Shown in pieces: positions 16,283 to 25,529 of a DNA stretch of 64,000 nt (position 1 is its first letter; each line of letters starts with the position of its first letter). Where the stretch lies: positions 1 to 64,000 of the forward strand of contig DATBRC010000020.1 of NCBI GenBank assembly GCA_036560485.1, written 5' to 3'. Source of the stretch: DATBRC01 sp036560485 (lineage in GTDB: Bacteria; Pseudomonadota; Gammaproteobacteria; Burkholderiales; Burkholderiaceae_D). A program made the position numbers and the translations under genes. The notes under the pieces were generated by a model. That model was not told where the DNA came from. It was given only the letters and a program-made list of their open reading frames with translations, and made no database searches.

Positions 16283-17740
16283 TCAGCCGGCAGTTTTAAT
16301 GACAAAGTCTGTTCCTGCTTGGCCCCACAATTCCTTTTCCTTTTCAAGCCAATATGCAATTGTGGGATGCTGAATCATCCAGTCATGCCGAATTTCAAGC
16401 TCCACCCTGTTTTTCATTTTTACTTTCAGATCATCCAAATTCATTTCAATTCTGGAATGCATCAACATGATTGCCAAGCGCAATGCAAGTATTGCTTTCG
16501 CAAAATCAGGATCAGCAAGCTCATCGCTGACCTTCCGAAGATTCCCTTTCTGAGAAAGGATAAGCGTGCTCATAATATGTTGTTCGCCAGTCGTAAATCC
16601 CGGCAAATCCGCTTTATCAACCAAATACGCACCATGTTTGTGATAACCGCTATGGGATACGATCAAACCTACTTCGTGCAGCAGTCCACTCCAGTACAAA
16701 TAACTAGCGTAGTTATCGGACTCCGGCTTTAACAATGTAAACAATGTTTTTGACATATCAGCTACACGATCGGCGCGATCTTTATTCGCTTGGAACCGGT
16801 GTAAAAAATCACGTACCGATTGATCTCGTCGATCACGCTTCGTAGCCCTTAATTGAAGATCCCACAATACGCCCATTCGCAGGCCCGCTGAAATCGGCAT
16901 GACGGATTCGATCTTCAGTTCTTGCATCAGCCCAATCAATACTGCCAAACCACCCACCATGACAGCAGCCCGGTCCGGTCGCATGCTGATGAGATCAATC
17001 TGGGAGGTCTGCCCTGCTTCTATAAAACGCTGCTTGAGCGCTTCCAGACTCACGAGGGAAAGAGTGCTGTCGCCTAATGAGTTTTTCGAAATGACATCGG
17101 CAATCGCACGAATTGTCCCGGAAGACCCGTATGCTTTGCTCCATTTTCGCGGGTTATATGACGGCGCCGCATCTTCAAATGTTGAACGTGCGGATAATAT
17201 GGCTGCGTCGAACGTTTCTGCATCGATATGGCCATCCCGGAAAAAAAGCTGGGTCTGGTTCACCGTTCCAATGCCAAACGACTCGACCTTTTCGATTTCC
17301 AGCCCTACTCCCAAAATCAATTCTGTAGAACCACCGCCAATATCCAGCACTAACCGTCTTTCCGCAGGCGCGGCCAGCACGCTCGCCACTCCCATGTAAA
17401 TCAAACGTCCTTCTTCTTCGCCGGAAATGATTTCGATCGGGTGCTGGATTGCCTTCTCTGCTGCAGGAAGAAAAACCTTGGCGTTCTTGGCAATGCGCAT
17501 GGTATTGGTCGCAACGACGCGTACCGCATCCAATGGATAGGCATTTAATATATCGCTGAACTGTGTTAGTGAAGCCAGCGCAGTTTGCATTGCCTGGTCT
17601 GTCAAATAGCCGCGGCTATCGAGGCCCGAGGCAAGACGAATCGGATCACGCGTACTTTTAATGATCCGGATAGTATCGCCTTCTTGCCTGCCAATATGGA
17701 GACGGAAACTATTGGAACCCAAATCTACTGCTGCAAACAT
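16283..17740 (-). CDS. ppx: Exopolyphosphatase (Ppx/GppA family)
   Basis: A 485-aa protein with the actin-like ATPase-fold motifs of the family: D-L-G-S-N-S-F-R near residue 6, E-E-G-R-L-I-Y, and D-I-G-G-G-S-T-E-L. The C-terminal part is HD-like. Ppx removes terminal phosphate from polyphosphate; GppA variants hydrolyse pppGpp, and betaproteobacterial proteins can do both. It lies in the same island as ppk and so balances polyphosphate made by Ppk. A weak PhoB-like site lies about 190 nt upstream. Confidence 0.93.
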   Translation of the reverse strand: MFAAVDLGSNSFRLHIGRQEGDTIRIIKSTRDPIRLASGLDSRGYLTDQAMQTALASLTQFSDILNAYPLDAVRVVATNTMRIAKNAKVFLPAAEKAIQHPIEIISGEEEGRLIYMGVASVLAAPAERRLVLDIGGGSTELILGVGLEIEKVESFGIGTVNQTQLFFRDGHIDAETFDAAILSARSTFEDAAPSYNPRKWSKAYGSSGTIRAIADVISKNSLGDSTLSLVSLEALKQRFIEAGQTSQIDLISMRPDRAAVMVGGLAVLIGLMQELKIESVMPISAGLRMGVLWDLQLRATKRDRRDQSVRDFLHRFQANKDRADRVADMSKTLFTLLKPESDNYASYLYWSGLLHEVGLIVSHSGYHKHGAYLVDKADLPGFTTGEQHIMSTLILSQKGNLRKVSDELADPDFAKAILALRLAIMLMHSRIEMNLDDLKVKMKNRVELEIRHDWMIQHPTIAYWLEKEKELWGQAGTDFVIKTAG

Positions 17741-17929
17741 TCGATCCTCTCGTGCGCAATTCTCAGGTTATCCATCCAATTTATACAAATTCAGTATAAA
17801 TGATATGCCATATTAAATTCTTGCGTACTATTGTTTGCAGTTATGCGCAATTCTGCAATGGGAGAAACCGCATCGTAGCTATGAAGTGAAATGTCCAGCT
17901 TGAAGATAGTGGTCCATTATTACCACTTG

Positions 17930-17947
17930 ATGACACGGAATTGACGA
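17930..17947 (-). promoter_or_regulatory. Weak PhoB-box-like site upstream of ppx
   Basis: Minus-strand TCGTCAATTCCGTGTCAT keeps the GTCA cores 11 bp apart but the first half-site is degenerate, and the -10 at the expected distance is poor. The intergenic stretch 17741-18002 holds nothing else that I can name except small hairpins. Confidence 0.3.
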
Positions 17948-18002
17948 AAGTCAAATCAGTGATTGATATGGAAAATTGCGCTGACTATTTTCCGCATAAA
18001 AA

Positions 18003-20675
18003 TCAAGAAGCCTTGCCAAAGCGAATGATGAAATCATTCGCTGAAAGCGGTTTGCTGAAATAGTCGCCTTGAATTTCATTGCAACCTGCTTCCTTGAGGA
18101 AGGCCATTTGTGCTTTTTCTTCCACGCCTTCTGCAGTGACGTACATGTTGAGCGAACGCGCCATGGCGATAATGGTTTGTGTGAGTGCAACTGAATCGCG
18201 ATTGGCGGGAATGCCTTTGATAAATGAACGGTCGATCTTGATATTGGCAATCGGGAAGCGCTGCAAATATGATAGTGACGAATAGCCGGTGCCAAAATCA
18301 TCCAGCGAGAAAGTCACGCCAAGGTTGATCAATGCATCAAACGTCGGCATTAATTTCTCCGTGTCGCTCATCAACAGGCTTTCTGTAATTTCAAATTCAA
18401 GCACATGTGCCGGCAGTCCGGTTCGCTGCAAAATCTCGGCCACCACACTAACCAAACGCCCGTCCTGAAATTGGCGAGGCGAGAGATTGACTGCAATACT
18501 CAAATCCGGCATTGCATGCTTGCGCCATTCCGCAGTCTGCTGACACGCTTGCTCCAGCACCCAGCGGCCTATCGGAATGATCAAACCTGTTTCTTCTGCC
18601 ACAGGAATAAATTCGGTTGGCAGCATCATGCCGGAATCCGGATTATCCCAGCGCACCAACACTTCAGCGCCAACGACACGGCCCGTTTGCAGATCCAGCT
18701 TGGGCTGGTAATGCAAGCGCAATTCGTTCCTGTCAAGCGCGTACCTGAGATTTTTTTCGAGGTGATATCGCTGCTGGGTGCGCTCGTTCAGTTCCGACGT
18801 GTAGAACTGATAATGATTGCGGCCGCCTTCCTTGGCAGAATACATCGCCGAGTCGGCACAACGTAACAAGGTCGGGCCATCCATGCCATCATCCGGATGC
18901 ACACTGATGCCGATCGACACACCGAGATAATATTCATAGCCTTGCAAACGGAACGGCTCTGCAATCGCCTTCAGGATTCTTTCTGCGAGACGCGTCAGAT
19001 AATCGGCTTCTTCAAAACCTTCTGCCAGAATAACGAACTCATCGCCGCCAAGTCGCGCAAGTGTATCGGTTTCACGGATACACGCGGTGAGCCGACTCGC
19101 CACAGTCTGCAATATCTTGTCGCCTGCTTCATGTCCAATCGTGTCATTGACGTTCTTGAAGCGATCGAGATCGAGAAATAAAACAGCGATATGATGCGTT
19201 TGGCGTTGTGCAATCGAAAGCGCGTGAGATAAACGCTCCACCAAAAAAGCCCGATTAGGTAATTCGGTCAACGTGTCATGCGTGGCAAGAAATTTCAACC
19301 GATGCTGCGCTTGCTTCACTGCACTCACATCCGCAAATGAAATCAAAATCGAGTTGGCGCCGCTCTCACCTGCCTGTCCAATCGGAAGAATGTTTTGCGA
19401 GATCCAGACCATCTCGCCAGTCTGCATTTCTAACCCGACCACCATGCTCAGAATGGCTTTACCGGTTCGCAATACCGCTGCAGTCGGCAAATCATTTAAC
19501 GAAATCTCCGAACCGTCATCATGTACGATCCGTTTGAAATAACTGTCACCCATCAGTCCCACTGCACTATTGGCAGGGATGCGCAAAATACGTTCAGCAC
19601 TTGGATTACAAGCCAGAATACGTCCATCACGCGATTGCACCATGATCCCTTCAGTCAAGCAATTCACGACTGAGCGATAGCGTTCTTCACTTTCATTCAA
19701 GCTGCGCTCGACACGATCCTTATGGATTGCGACACCGACCAGGTGGGAAATATTTCCTATGAAAGCCAGATCTTCCGAGCTTGGCTTGTAGGGCTCCGGA
19801 TAATACACACCGAAAGAGCCGAGAACCGTCCCAGATGTAGCCGTGATCGGTACCGACCAGCATGCTCGCAAATTGCATTCTGATGCCAAGTCACGGTATT
19901 TTTCCGTCAGCGGATTTTTTTCGATATCTTCTACGACAATTGTTTTATTGTGAAAGATGGCAGCGCTGCATGAGCATATGTCGGAACCAATAGAGGCGCC
20001 TTGAATGCTGCGCGAGAATTCTGCCGGCAACGATGGCGCTGCGCCCACCTGCAGTTGCGTTCCGTCAGAGTTGACCAGCAAAACGCTGCAATGAGGTTGT
20101 CCGGGCAAGATCCACTCTGCGCCCAAACATGCTTCTCTCAAAATATTTTCCAGCGATTCATCGAGAGCAATCAATTCAAAAATGATTTTTTCATGATGCA
20201 GAGATTCTTTGGCGCGCGTCGCTTCCAGCGCAGCGGCACGATGTTTATCCTGGCTGATACGCAAAGCTTCTTCTGCAGCTTTGCGTTCGGTAATGTCGCG
20301 TGCGATCACTTGTATCGCCGGTTTTCCTTCATAGAGGAATGGAGCCGAACATACTTCAACGTCAATGAAGCTGCCGTCACAGCGGATATATTTTTGTTCC
20401 ATCGATGGCACAGACTGACCAGTCTTGACCATTTTATGGATGCGCGTTTTTGCCTGCTTGAGAAAGTCTGGATGGACTAAATCATTGACCGACAAACCGA
20501 TCAAGTCCTTAGGATTTTTTGCCCCCAATTGGCGCGCACCAGCCATATTGATGAATACCAAACGATCGTCTTGCATCACATACAAAGCGTCAGGCGAGAG
20601 CTGAACAAGCGTCTCGTATCGATTATCATCGACGCCTTTACTGCTGACTGTCTCGTTTTTAATGATGGGTAACAT
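18003..20675 (-). CDS. PAS-GAF-PAS-GGDEF-EAL cyclic-di-GMP signalling protein
   Basis: A soluble 890-aa multidomain protein. A PAS domain occupies roughly residues 20-140, a GAF domain roughly 165-325, and a second PAS roughly 330-450. The GGDEF domain has an intact G-G-D-E-F near residue 540 and an inhibitory-site R-E-T-D five residues before it. The EAL domain has E-V-L-V-R-W near 670, D-D-F-G-T-G, and A-E-G-V-E. Both diguanylate cyclase and phosphodiesterase halves look catalytically complete (EVL in place of EAL is common). It lacks membrane segments, so it responds to a cytoplasmic signal. It lies alone between ppx and the pigment cluster. Confidence 0.92.
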   Translation of the reverse strand: MLPIIKNETVSSKGVDDNRYETLVQLSPDALYVMQDDRLVFINMAGARQLGAKNPKDLIGLSVNDLVHPDFLKQAKTRIHKMVKTGQSVPSMEQKYIRCDGSFIDVEVCSAPFLYEGKPAIQVIARDITERKAAEEALRISQDKHRAAALEATRAKESLHHEKIIFELIALDESLENILREACLGAEWILPGQPHCSVLLVNSDGTQLQVGAAPSLPAEFSRSIQGASIGSDICSCSAAIFHNKTIVVEDIEKNPLTEKYRDLASECNLRACWSVPITATSGTVLGSFGVYYPEPYKPSSEDLAFIGNISHLVGVAIHKDRVERSLNESEERYRSVVNCLTEGIMVQSRDGRILACNPSAERILRIPANSAVGLMGDSYFKRIVHDDGSEISLNDLPTAAVLRTGKAILSMVVGLEMQTGEMVWISQNILPIGQAGESGANSILISFADVSAVKQAQHRLKFLATHDTLTELPNRAFLVERLSHALSIAQRQTHHIAVLFLDLDRFKNVNDTIGHEAGDKILQTVASRLTACIRETDTLARLGGDEFVILAEGFEEADYLTRLAERILKAIAEPFRLQGYEYYLGVSIGISVHPDDGMDGPTLLRCADSAMYSAKEGGRNHYQFYTSELNERTQQRYHLEKNLRYALDRNELRLHYQPKLDLQTGRVVGAEVLVRWDNPDSGMMLPTEFIPVAEETGLIIPIGRWVLEQACQQTAEWRKHAMPDLSIAVNLSPRQFQDGRLVSVVAEILQRTGLPAHVLEFEITESLLMSDTEKLMPTFDALINLGVTFSLDDFGTGYSSLSYLQRFPIANIKIDRSFIKGIPANRDSVALTQTIIAMARSLNMYVTAEGVEEKAQMAFLKEAGCNEIQGDYFSKPLSANDFIIRFGKAS

Positions 20676-20814
20676 GGACTGATTTTATCCCTTGTTAATT
20701 CAATGGTGTAAAACAGTCGCGGTTAATTGTTGTGTTCTTGTGTTATTACCTATAGTCAATACGTCAAATTTAATACTTTTTAACATATTAGACATAGAAA
20801 TCATTTGAGGCGAT

Positions 20815-20844
20815 GCCATCTACCGATCGCAATCGGCAGATGGC
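20815..20844 (-). terminator. Imperfect hairpin downstream of the secreted-protein gene
   Basis: Arms of 13 nt (GCCATCTaCCGAT / ATCGGcAGATGGC) flank a 4-nt loop just after the stop at 20854. There is no U-run on the minus strand, so it may be a weak or Rho-assisted terminator. Confidence 0.45.
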
Positions 20845-20853
20845 GCATCCAGA

Positions 20854-21303
20854 TCACTTGCCTGCAATTTTGACAAAGTCACCTTTAAGTGCCACACCGG
20901 TTATAAGCCCTCCGTCATGACATTCGAACTCGGTTGTACTTGTCACTTCATTTTTCTTGTAATAACTAACGATATTGACAATCGCATTTGCTCCAAGTTG
21001 TTCTGCTCTGTTTTTCATTTGAATCATCGCCGACAAAAAGGCCAAGTTACAAGCTCTCTCGGGTCCCTTATTAAATCCATTTGTTTTTTTATTGGTCGAA
21101 TCCGTACCGAGCTTTGTGATAACTTTGGGATGGTTTTGCTTACCGAAATAAAACTTGATCGAGTCTCCCAATTTTTCTTTTGCATCTGCCGATTCCATCG
21201 CAGCCGCGATCGGCATCATCAGCGCATCGTCCTTTGCATGTGCCGGCAACATAACGGGTAAAGATAACATCAAGCCGATGATTGAAAACACCAATTTTTT
21301 CAT
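20854..21303 (-). CDS. Small secreted protein, YbjQ/heavy-metal-binding-like
   Basis: 149 aa with a Sec signal peptide (cleavage after A-H-A, residue 23). The mature part has two cysteines and the segment L-G-A-N-A-I-V-N-I-V-S-Y, resembling the core of YbjQ-like proteins; homologues are sometimes mislabelled as excinuclease ATPase subunits. It lies 50 nt downstream of the last pigment-cluster gene on the same strand, so read-through is possible, but nothing links it to pigment synthesis. Function unknown. Confidence 0.7.
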   Translation of the reverse strand: MKKLVFSIIGLMLSLPVMLPAHAKDDALMMPIAAAMESADAKEKLGDSIKFYFGKQNHPKVITKLGTDSTNKKTNGFNKGPERACNLAFLSAMIQMKNRAEQLGANAIVNIVSYYKKNEVTSTTEFECHDGGLITGVALKGDFVKIAGK

Positions 21304-21353
21304 TGTATTCCTCCTGTCAAGTTAAACGTAAGAACTGAATGTGTACTCACAAG

Positions 21354-22583
21354 TTACGGATGTCGCTTGAAAATCAGTGAAGTATTAATGCCGCCAAACG
21401 CAAAATTATTCGACATCACATATTCGCATTGTAATGCACGTCCTGCATCAACAATGTAATCAAGTTCGGCGCATTGCGGGTCAATATTTTTCAAGTTGAT
21501 GGTTGGAGCGAACCAACCCTCGCGCATCATTTCGATACTGATCCACGCTTCCAACGCGCCGCATGCGCCGAGTGTATGGCCCATATAACTTTTCAGCGAA
21601 CTGATCGGCATGTTACGGCCGAACATTTGTGAAGTAGCTTGCGATTCAGCAATATCGCCATGTTGCGTACCGGTTCCATGCGCATTGACATAACCAATTG
21701 CAGAATGCGGCAAACCTGCATCGGCCAACGCCAATTCCATCGCGATCTTCATTGTCTCGGAATTTGGCTGCGTCACATGGCAACCATCGCTGTTGGTGCC
21801 GAAGCCGACAATCTCTGCATAAATTCTTGCGCCACGTGCCTTCGCATGATCCATATCTTCCAGGATCAATGAGCCGGCACCTTCGCCGATTACCAAACCG
21901 TCTCGCTCGGCATCAAACGGACGCGGCGTCGTATCGGCTGCATCGTTGCGTACGCTGGTTGCAAACAGTGTATCGAATACGGCTGCTTCGGTTGCGCATA
22001 GTTCTTCGGCGCCGCCTGCGATCATTGCCTTTTGGCGACCTGTCGTGATGGCTTCATACGCATAGCCGATTCCCTGGCTACCCGATGTACAAGCACTGGA
22101 CGTCGTGATGATACGTCCGGTCAGGCCAAGAAATACGCCAAGATTGACCGGCGCGGTATGTGCCATCATTTTGATATACGTCGTAGCGTTAATACCTTTG
22201 GTCGTACGCTCCTCCATCATCTTGCCGAAGTCGCCGATTGCCTTGGGCGTGCCTGCAGATGATCCGTAAGAAATTCCCATCAACCCGCTTTTGACAAACG
22301 GGTCATCGTAGAGACCTGCATCGATCAATGCCAATTCACTGGCGCGTGTTGCCATCAGCGCGATGCGTCCCATGCTGCGTGTGGTCTTGCGATTGTATTG
22401 TTCAGGCAAGTCGAATTCTGCAGCCGGAGCACCGAGCTGGGTATGCAGTCCTTCATAATCGGACCATTCTTCCATGCGTGCAATGGCATTACTATAGGTG
22501 CCAAGCTTTGCGCGTATGCTGGCCCAATCGTTACCAAGTGGGCTGATACCGGCGATACCGGTGATGGCGACACGGCGCTTCAT
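21354..22583 (-). CDS. apeR: Aryl polyene beta-ketoacyl-ACP synthase (ApeR-like)
   Basis: FabF-type ketosynthase of 409 aa with the complete Cys-His-His triad: C165 in S-A-C-T-S-G, H302 in N-A-H-G-T-G-T, and H336 in Y-M-G-H-T-L-G. It should condense malonyl-ACP with the growing aryl polyene chain. It is the last gene of the cluster and overlaps apeQ by 4 bp. It differs from ApeO (23767-24942), the other active ketosynthase; which one initiates and which elongates cannot be read from sequence. Confidence 0.9.
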   Translation of the reverse strand: MKRRVAITGIAGISPLGNDWASIRAKLGTYSNAIARMEEWSDYEGLHTQLGAPAAEFDLPEQYNRKTTRSMGRIALMATRASELALIDAGLYDDPFVKSGLMGISYGSSAGTPKAIGDFGKMMEERTTKGINATTYIKMMAHTAPVNLGVFLGLTGRIITTSSACTSGSQGIGYAYEAITTGRQKAMIAGGAEELCATEAAVFDTLFATSVRNDAADTTPRPFDAERDGLVIGEGAGSLILEDMDHAKARGARIYAEIVGFGTNSDGCHVTQPNSETMKIAMELALADAGLPHSAIGYVNAHGTGTQHGDIAESQATSQMFGRNMPISSLKSYMGHTLGACGALEAWISIEMMREGWFAPTINLKNIDPQCAELDYIVDAGRALQCEYVMSNNFAFGGINTSLIFKRHP

Positions 22584-23305
22584 GCCAATCCTCCATTGAC
22601 CGAAATGACTTGACGAGTAATATATGCAGCATCTTCTGCCATTAAAAAACTGACGACTGCGGCTACTTCTTCCGGTTTTCCAATTCGACGGGCGGGTATC
22701 ATCTTGAGTGCTTCTTCCATCGGGGCATCATGAATCATGTCGGTATCAATCAATCCGGGCGCAACGCAATTGACTGTTATGTCGCGTGAAGCCAATTCAA
22801 CTGCCAATGCTTTTGTCGCGCCGATAATACCGGCTTTGGCCGCACTGTAATTGACCTGTCCACGATTACCGGTCAAACCGGATATGGAAGCCATGGTCAC
22901 AATGCGTCCGGGTTTTTTGCGATGTACCAAGGGCATGATCAGTGGATTAAGTACATTATAAAAACCATCAAGATTTGTTTTGAGTACGATGTCCCAATCT
23001 TCACCGGACATGGCAGGAAAGGCGTTGTCGCGAGCGATTCCGGCGTTGCATACCACGCCATAATAACAGCCGTGCTGCTCAATATCCGCTTCCAGTGCCG
23101 TTGCAGTAGCATCCCGGTCACCGATATCGAACTGTAACACTCGTGCGGCTCGGCCAAGCGCAACAATGGCTTGCGCGACAGTCTCTGCTTCTTCACGTTT
23201 GCTGCGGCAATGCACGACGATGTCATAACCGTCACGCGCCAGGCGAAGTGCAATCGCTTTCCCAATACCGCGACTGGACCCTGTAACCAATACACTCTTA
23301 TTCAT
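22580..23305 (-). CDS. apeQ: Aryl polyene 3-ketoacyl-ACP reductase (FabG/ApeQ-like)
   Basis: Short-chain dehydrogenase of 241 aa with the NADPH-binding T-G-S-S-R-G-I-G (8-15), N-A-G, and the catalytic S140-Y153-K157. It reduces the 3-keto group on the ACP-bound chain in each polyene extension cycle. It overlaps the dehydratase gene upstream by 8 bp and apeR downstream by 4 bp, so translation is coupled. Confidence 0.92.
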   Translation of the reverse strand: MNKSVLVTGSSRGIGKAIALRLARDGYDIVVHCRSKREEAETVAQAIVALGRAARVLQFDIGDRDATATALEADIEQHGCYYGVVCNAGIARDNAFPAMSGEDWDIVLKTNLDGFYNVLNPLIMPLVHRKKPGRIVTMASISGLTGNRGQVNYSAAKAGIIGATKALAVELASRDITVNCVAPGLIDTDMIHDAPMEEALKMIPARRIGKPEEVAAVVSFLMAEDAAYITRQVISVNGGLA

Positions 23306-23765
23306 TCATATTTCCTTGAAGAAAACTATCAATGTTCGCAGGCTGAAACACCGTAACGGTGGCTGTGGCCAGCGGATTACGGTCATCATGATCCTTGTTT
23401 TCGATTCGACATTCATACGAGCCCAAACCGTTTTCGCTAAGCAGTACACGATGCACATAAACGTGCAATACAGTCCCTATTGGGAAAGTGGAACAGTTCA
23501 CATCATAACGCCGCGACCCTAGCAAAAAGCCGATCTTGATCGGCAAACCATGCAATTGCTGTTCATAGCCGGCATGGGCGGCGATAGCCTGCGCCATATA
23601 TTCAATACCAACCCATGCACCCACTCCATCCGCAGCACAGAACATGCTGTCAGGCCGGATCGTCACTTCAGCACACAAATTTTCATTTTCAAACGACACG
23701 ACGCGATCAAGCAATACCATCGGATCGGCATGCGGAACCAGTGTACGAATATCCGGAAAAGACAC
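23298..23765 (-). CDS. apeP: Aryl polyene 3-hydroxyacyl-ACP dehydratase (ApeP-like, hotdog fold), GTG start
   Basis: Hotdog-fold dehydratase of 155 aa with P-H-A-D-P-M-V-L-L-D-R and the helix G-I-E-Y-M-A-Q-A-I-A-A-H. Dehydration after keto reduction creates each double bond. I place the start at GTG 23765, because it lies 1 nt after the apeO stop and has GGAAGGGAG just upstream. An in-frame ATG at 23795 would lie inside apeO and add ten residues with no better ribosome binding site. Confidence 0.85.
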   Translation of the reverse strand: MSFPDIRTLVPHADPMVLLDRVVSFENENLCAEVTIRPDSMFCAADGVGAWVGIEYMAQAIAAHAGYEQQLHGLPIKIGFLLGSRRYDVNCSTFPIGTVLHVYVHRVLLSENGLGSYECRIENKDHDDRNPLATATVTVFQPANIDSFLQGNMNE

Positions 23766-23766
23766 G

Positions 23767-24942
23767 TCACTCCCTTCCAAAAACCAGTGCCGCATTGGCG
23801 CCGCCGAATGCGAATGAATTACTCAATGCCCAACGCACCGGCCGGCCTAATCGCCCTCCTCGCTCAACCGTATTCAATTTCGGCAAACTCGCATCCTGCA
23901 CACCGTCCCACAAATGTGTCGGCAACTTTCCTTCGGGATTATTATCCTGCATCGTCAACCAGCATATTGCGGCCTCGATCGCTCCGGCCGCGCCTAATGC
24001 ATGGCCGGTGAACGGCTTGGTCGAACTCACCGCGATACTGTCACCGCATAGTGCATGAATCACACGGCTTTCCATCGCATCGTTTTGCACTGTCGCCGTG
24101 CCATGCAAATTGACATAATCGATTTGCGCTGCATCGATGCCGGCGCGCTTCAACGCACTCGTTATCGCCAGATTCGCGCCAAGCCCTGATGGATCGGGCG
24201 CCGACATATGATGACCATCAGATGACTCGCCCCAGCCACGTAACGTAACTGTCGCCGGTTCACGACTCATCAGGAATAAAGCTGCGCCTTCTCCGATGTT
24301 GATCCCATTGCGATTGGCACTCAATGGATTACACCGCATTTCACTCACCGAATCCAATGATGCAAAACCCGCAACCGTAAATGCGCACAAGGAATCCACC
24401 CCACCGGCCAATACCGCATCGCATGCGCCCATTCGAATCAAGCGTGCGGCGCTTGCCAAAGCCTTTGCGCTCGATGCACACGCAGCAGAATGCACATAGG
24501 CTGGACCGGTAATACCTAATTCAGCAGCCAGCATCGTAGCGGGCGAACCCAATTCCTGTTGGCCATAATGGAAGTTTTGCGGCAACTCCCCGGTTTGCAC
24601 ATGATGACGCAAAGCGGCTTCACTTTCTGCAATACCGGAAGTGCTGGTGCCGATCACAATGCCGATACGATCTGTACCAAAGCGCTCAATTGCAGCCTCA
24701 ACCGCCGCTCTGATCTGCGACAGTGCCGCCAATGCCAATTGATTGTTGCGGCTGCGCTCGAACACTGGCAAATGGTCGACCGAAGGCAGCACAGCATCTA
24801 CCACGCCAAGCGGCAACGAACGCCCTGCGGAATAGAGTTCAGTCGACACCACACCACTCTGCCCTGCAAACAATCGCTGAGCAATCTCATCATGCGTCTG
24901 GCCGATTGGGCAAATAATGCCAAGTTGATTAAGATAAAGCAT
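23767..24942 (-). CDS. apeO: Aryl polyene beta-ketoacyl-ACP synthase (ApeO-like)
   Basis: Second active ketosynthase, 391 aa, with C155 (A-A-C-A-S-S), H280 (N-L-H-G-T-A-T) and H314 (F-T-G-H-A-L-G). In characterised APE clusters ApeO pairs with the chain-length-factor-like ApeC, whose counterpart here is at 35760-36500. It follows the lipoprotein gene apeN after 5 nt. Confidence 0.9.
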   Translation of the reverse strand: MLYLNQLGIICPIGQTHDEIAQRLFAGQSGVVSTELYSAGRSLPLGVVDAVLPSVDHLPVFERSRNNQLALAALSQIRAAVEAAIERFGTDRIGIVIGTSTSGIAESEAALRHHVQTGELPQNFHYGQQELGSPATMLAAELGITGPAYVHSAACASSAKALASAARLIRMGACDAVLAGGVDSLCAFTVAGFASLDSVSEMRCNPLSANRNGINIGEGAALFLMSREPATVTLRGWGESSDGHHMSAPDPSGLGANLAITSALKRAGIDAAQIDYVNLHGTATVQNDAMESRVIHALCGDSIAVSSTKPFTGHALGAAGAIEAAICWLTMQDNNPEGKLPTHLWDGVQDASLPKLNTVERGGRLGRPVRWALSNSFAFGGANAALVFGRE

Positions 24943-24947
24943 GCTTT

Positions 24948-25529
24948 TTACTGAGCGGTTGAAACCGACTGTATAGTGATTCTATAGTGATAACGCAAAT
25001 TCGATAATATTACCTTGCCGCTCCAACGCAATTGATTACTATAATCGATGACCATCACCGGCACATCGTCTGCCAGCAAAGTACGGCGTAAACCTTTTTC
25101 TTCAATACGCCAATCTGCAGGCAATGCTTGTTGAATCACATCGGCCGGCCACAAAGTCAATTGAATATCCTGCAATACATCATCGGCGCGTACCTGCTCC
25201 GGCAGCATCGGATGCCGCCAGGATTGTAAAGTCTTGCCATCATAATGCAATGTCAAAACACGCTTGCCCAGCGCAAGCCCTACCAACTCAAGCCGCTGCG
25301 GATCGATTTCCAATGCCGTATCCAGCTCGTCCACCTTGTCGTCGCGCTCAACCGTCAGATGTTGTTGCAGACTGATCGATGCGCCCAACGCAGCAGGCGC
25401 CAATGTCAATCCAAGATGACTCGTTGGCTGCTGCGAAGCAGGTGTAACGCAAGCTGCCATACCAAGCACAATGAAAGCGCTACATATCAGGTTCCACAAT
25501 CGCACGCGAATATTATTCTGCATTGTCAT
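24948..25529 (-). CDS. apeN: DUF3261-type lipoprotein of the aryl polyene cluster (ApeN-like)
   Basis: 193 aa from the ATG at 25529, which overlaps the apeM stop (ATGA) and has AAGGA close upstream. The N-terminal leader ends in a lipobox (M-A-A-C). The rest has beta-rich character, including I-E-E-K-G-L-R-R-T and V-M-V-I-D-Y, typical of the lipoprotein found in aryl polyene clusters. It probably helps move or anchor the pigment at the outer membrane with ApeL and ApeM; the precise role is unknown. Confidence 0.8.
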   Translation of the reverse strand: MTMQNNIRVRLWNLICSAFIVLGMAACVTPASQQPTSHLGLTLAPAALGASISLQQHLTVERDDKVDELDTALEIDPQRLELVGLALGKRVLTLHYDGKTLQSWRHPMLPEQVRADDVLQDIQLTLWPADVIQQALPADWRIEEKGLRRTLLADDVPVMVIDYSNQLRWSGKVILSNLRYHYRITIQSVSTAQ

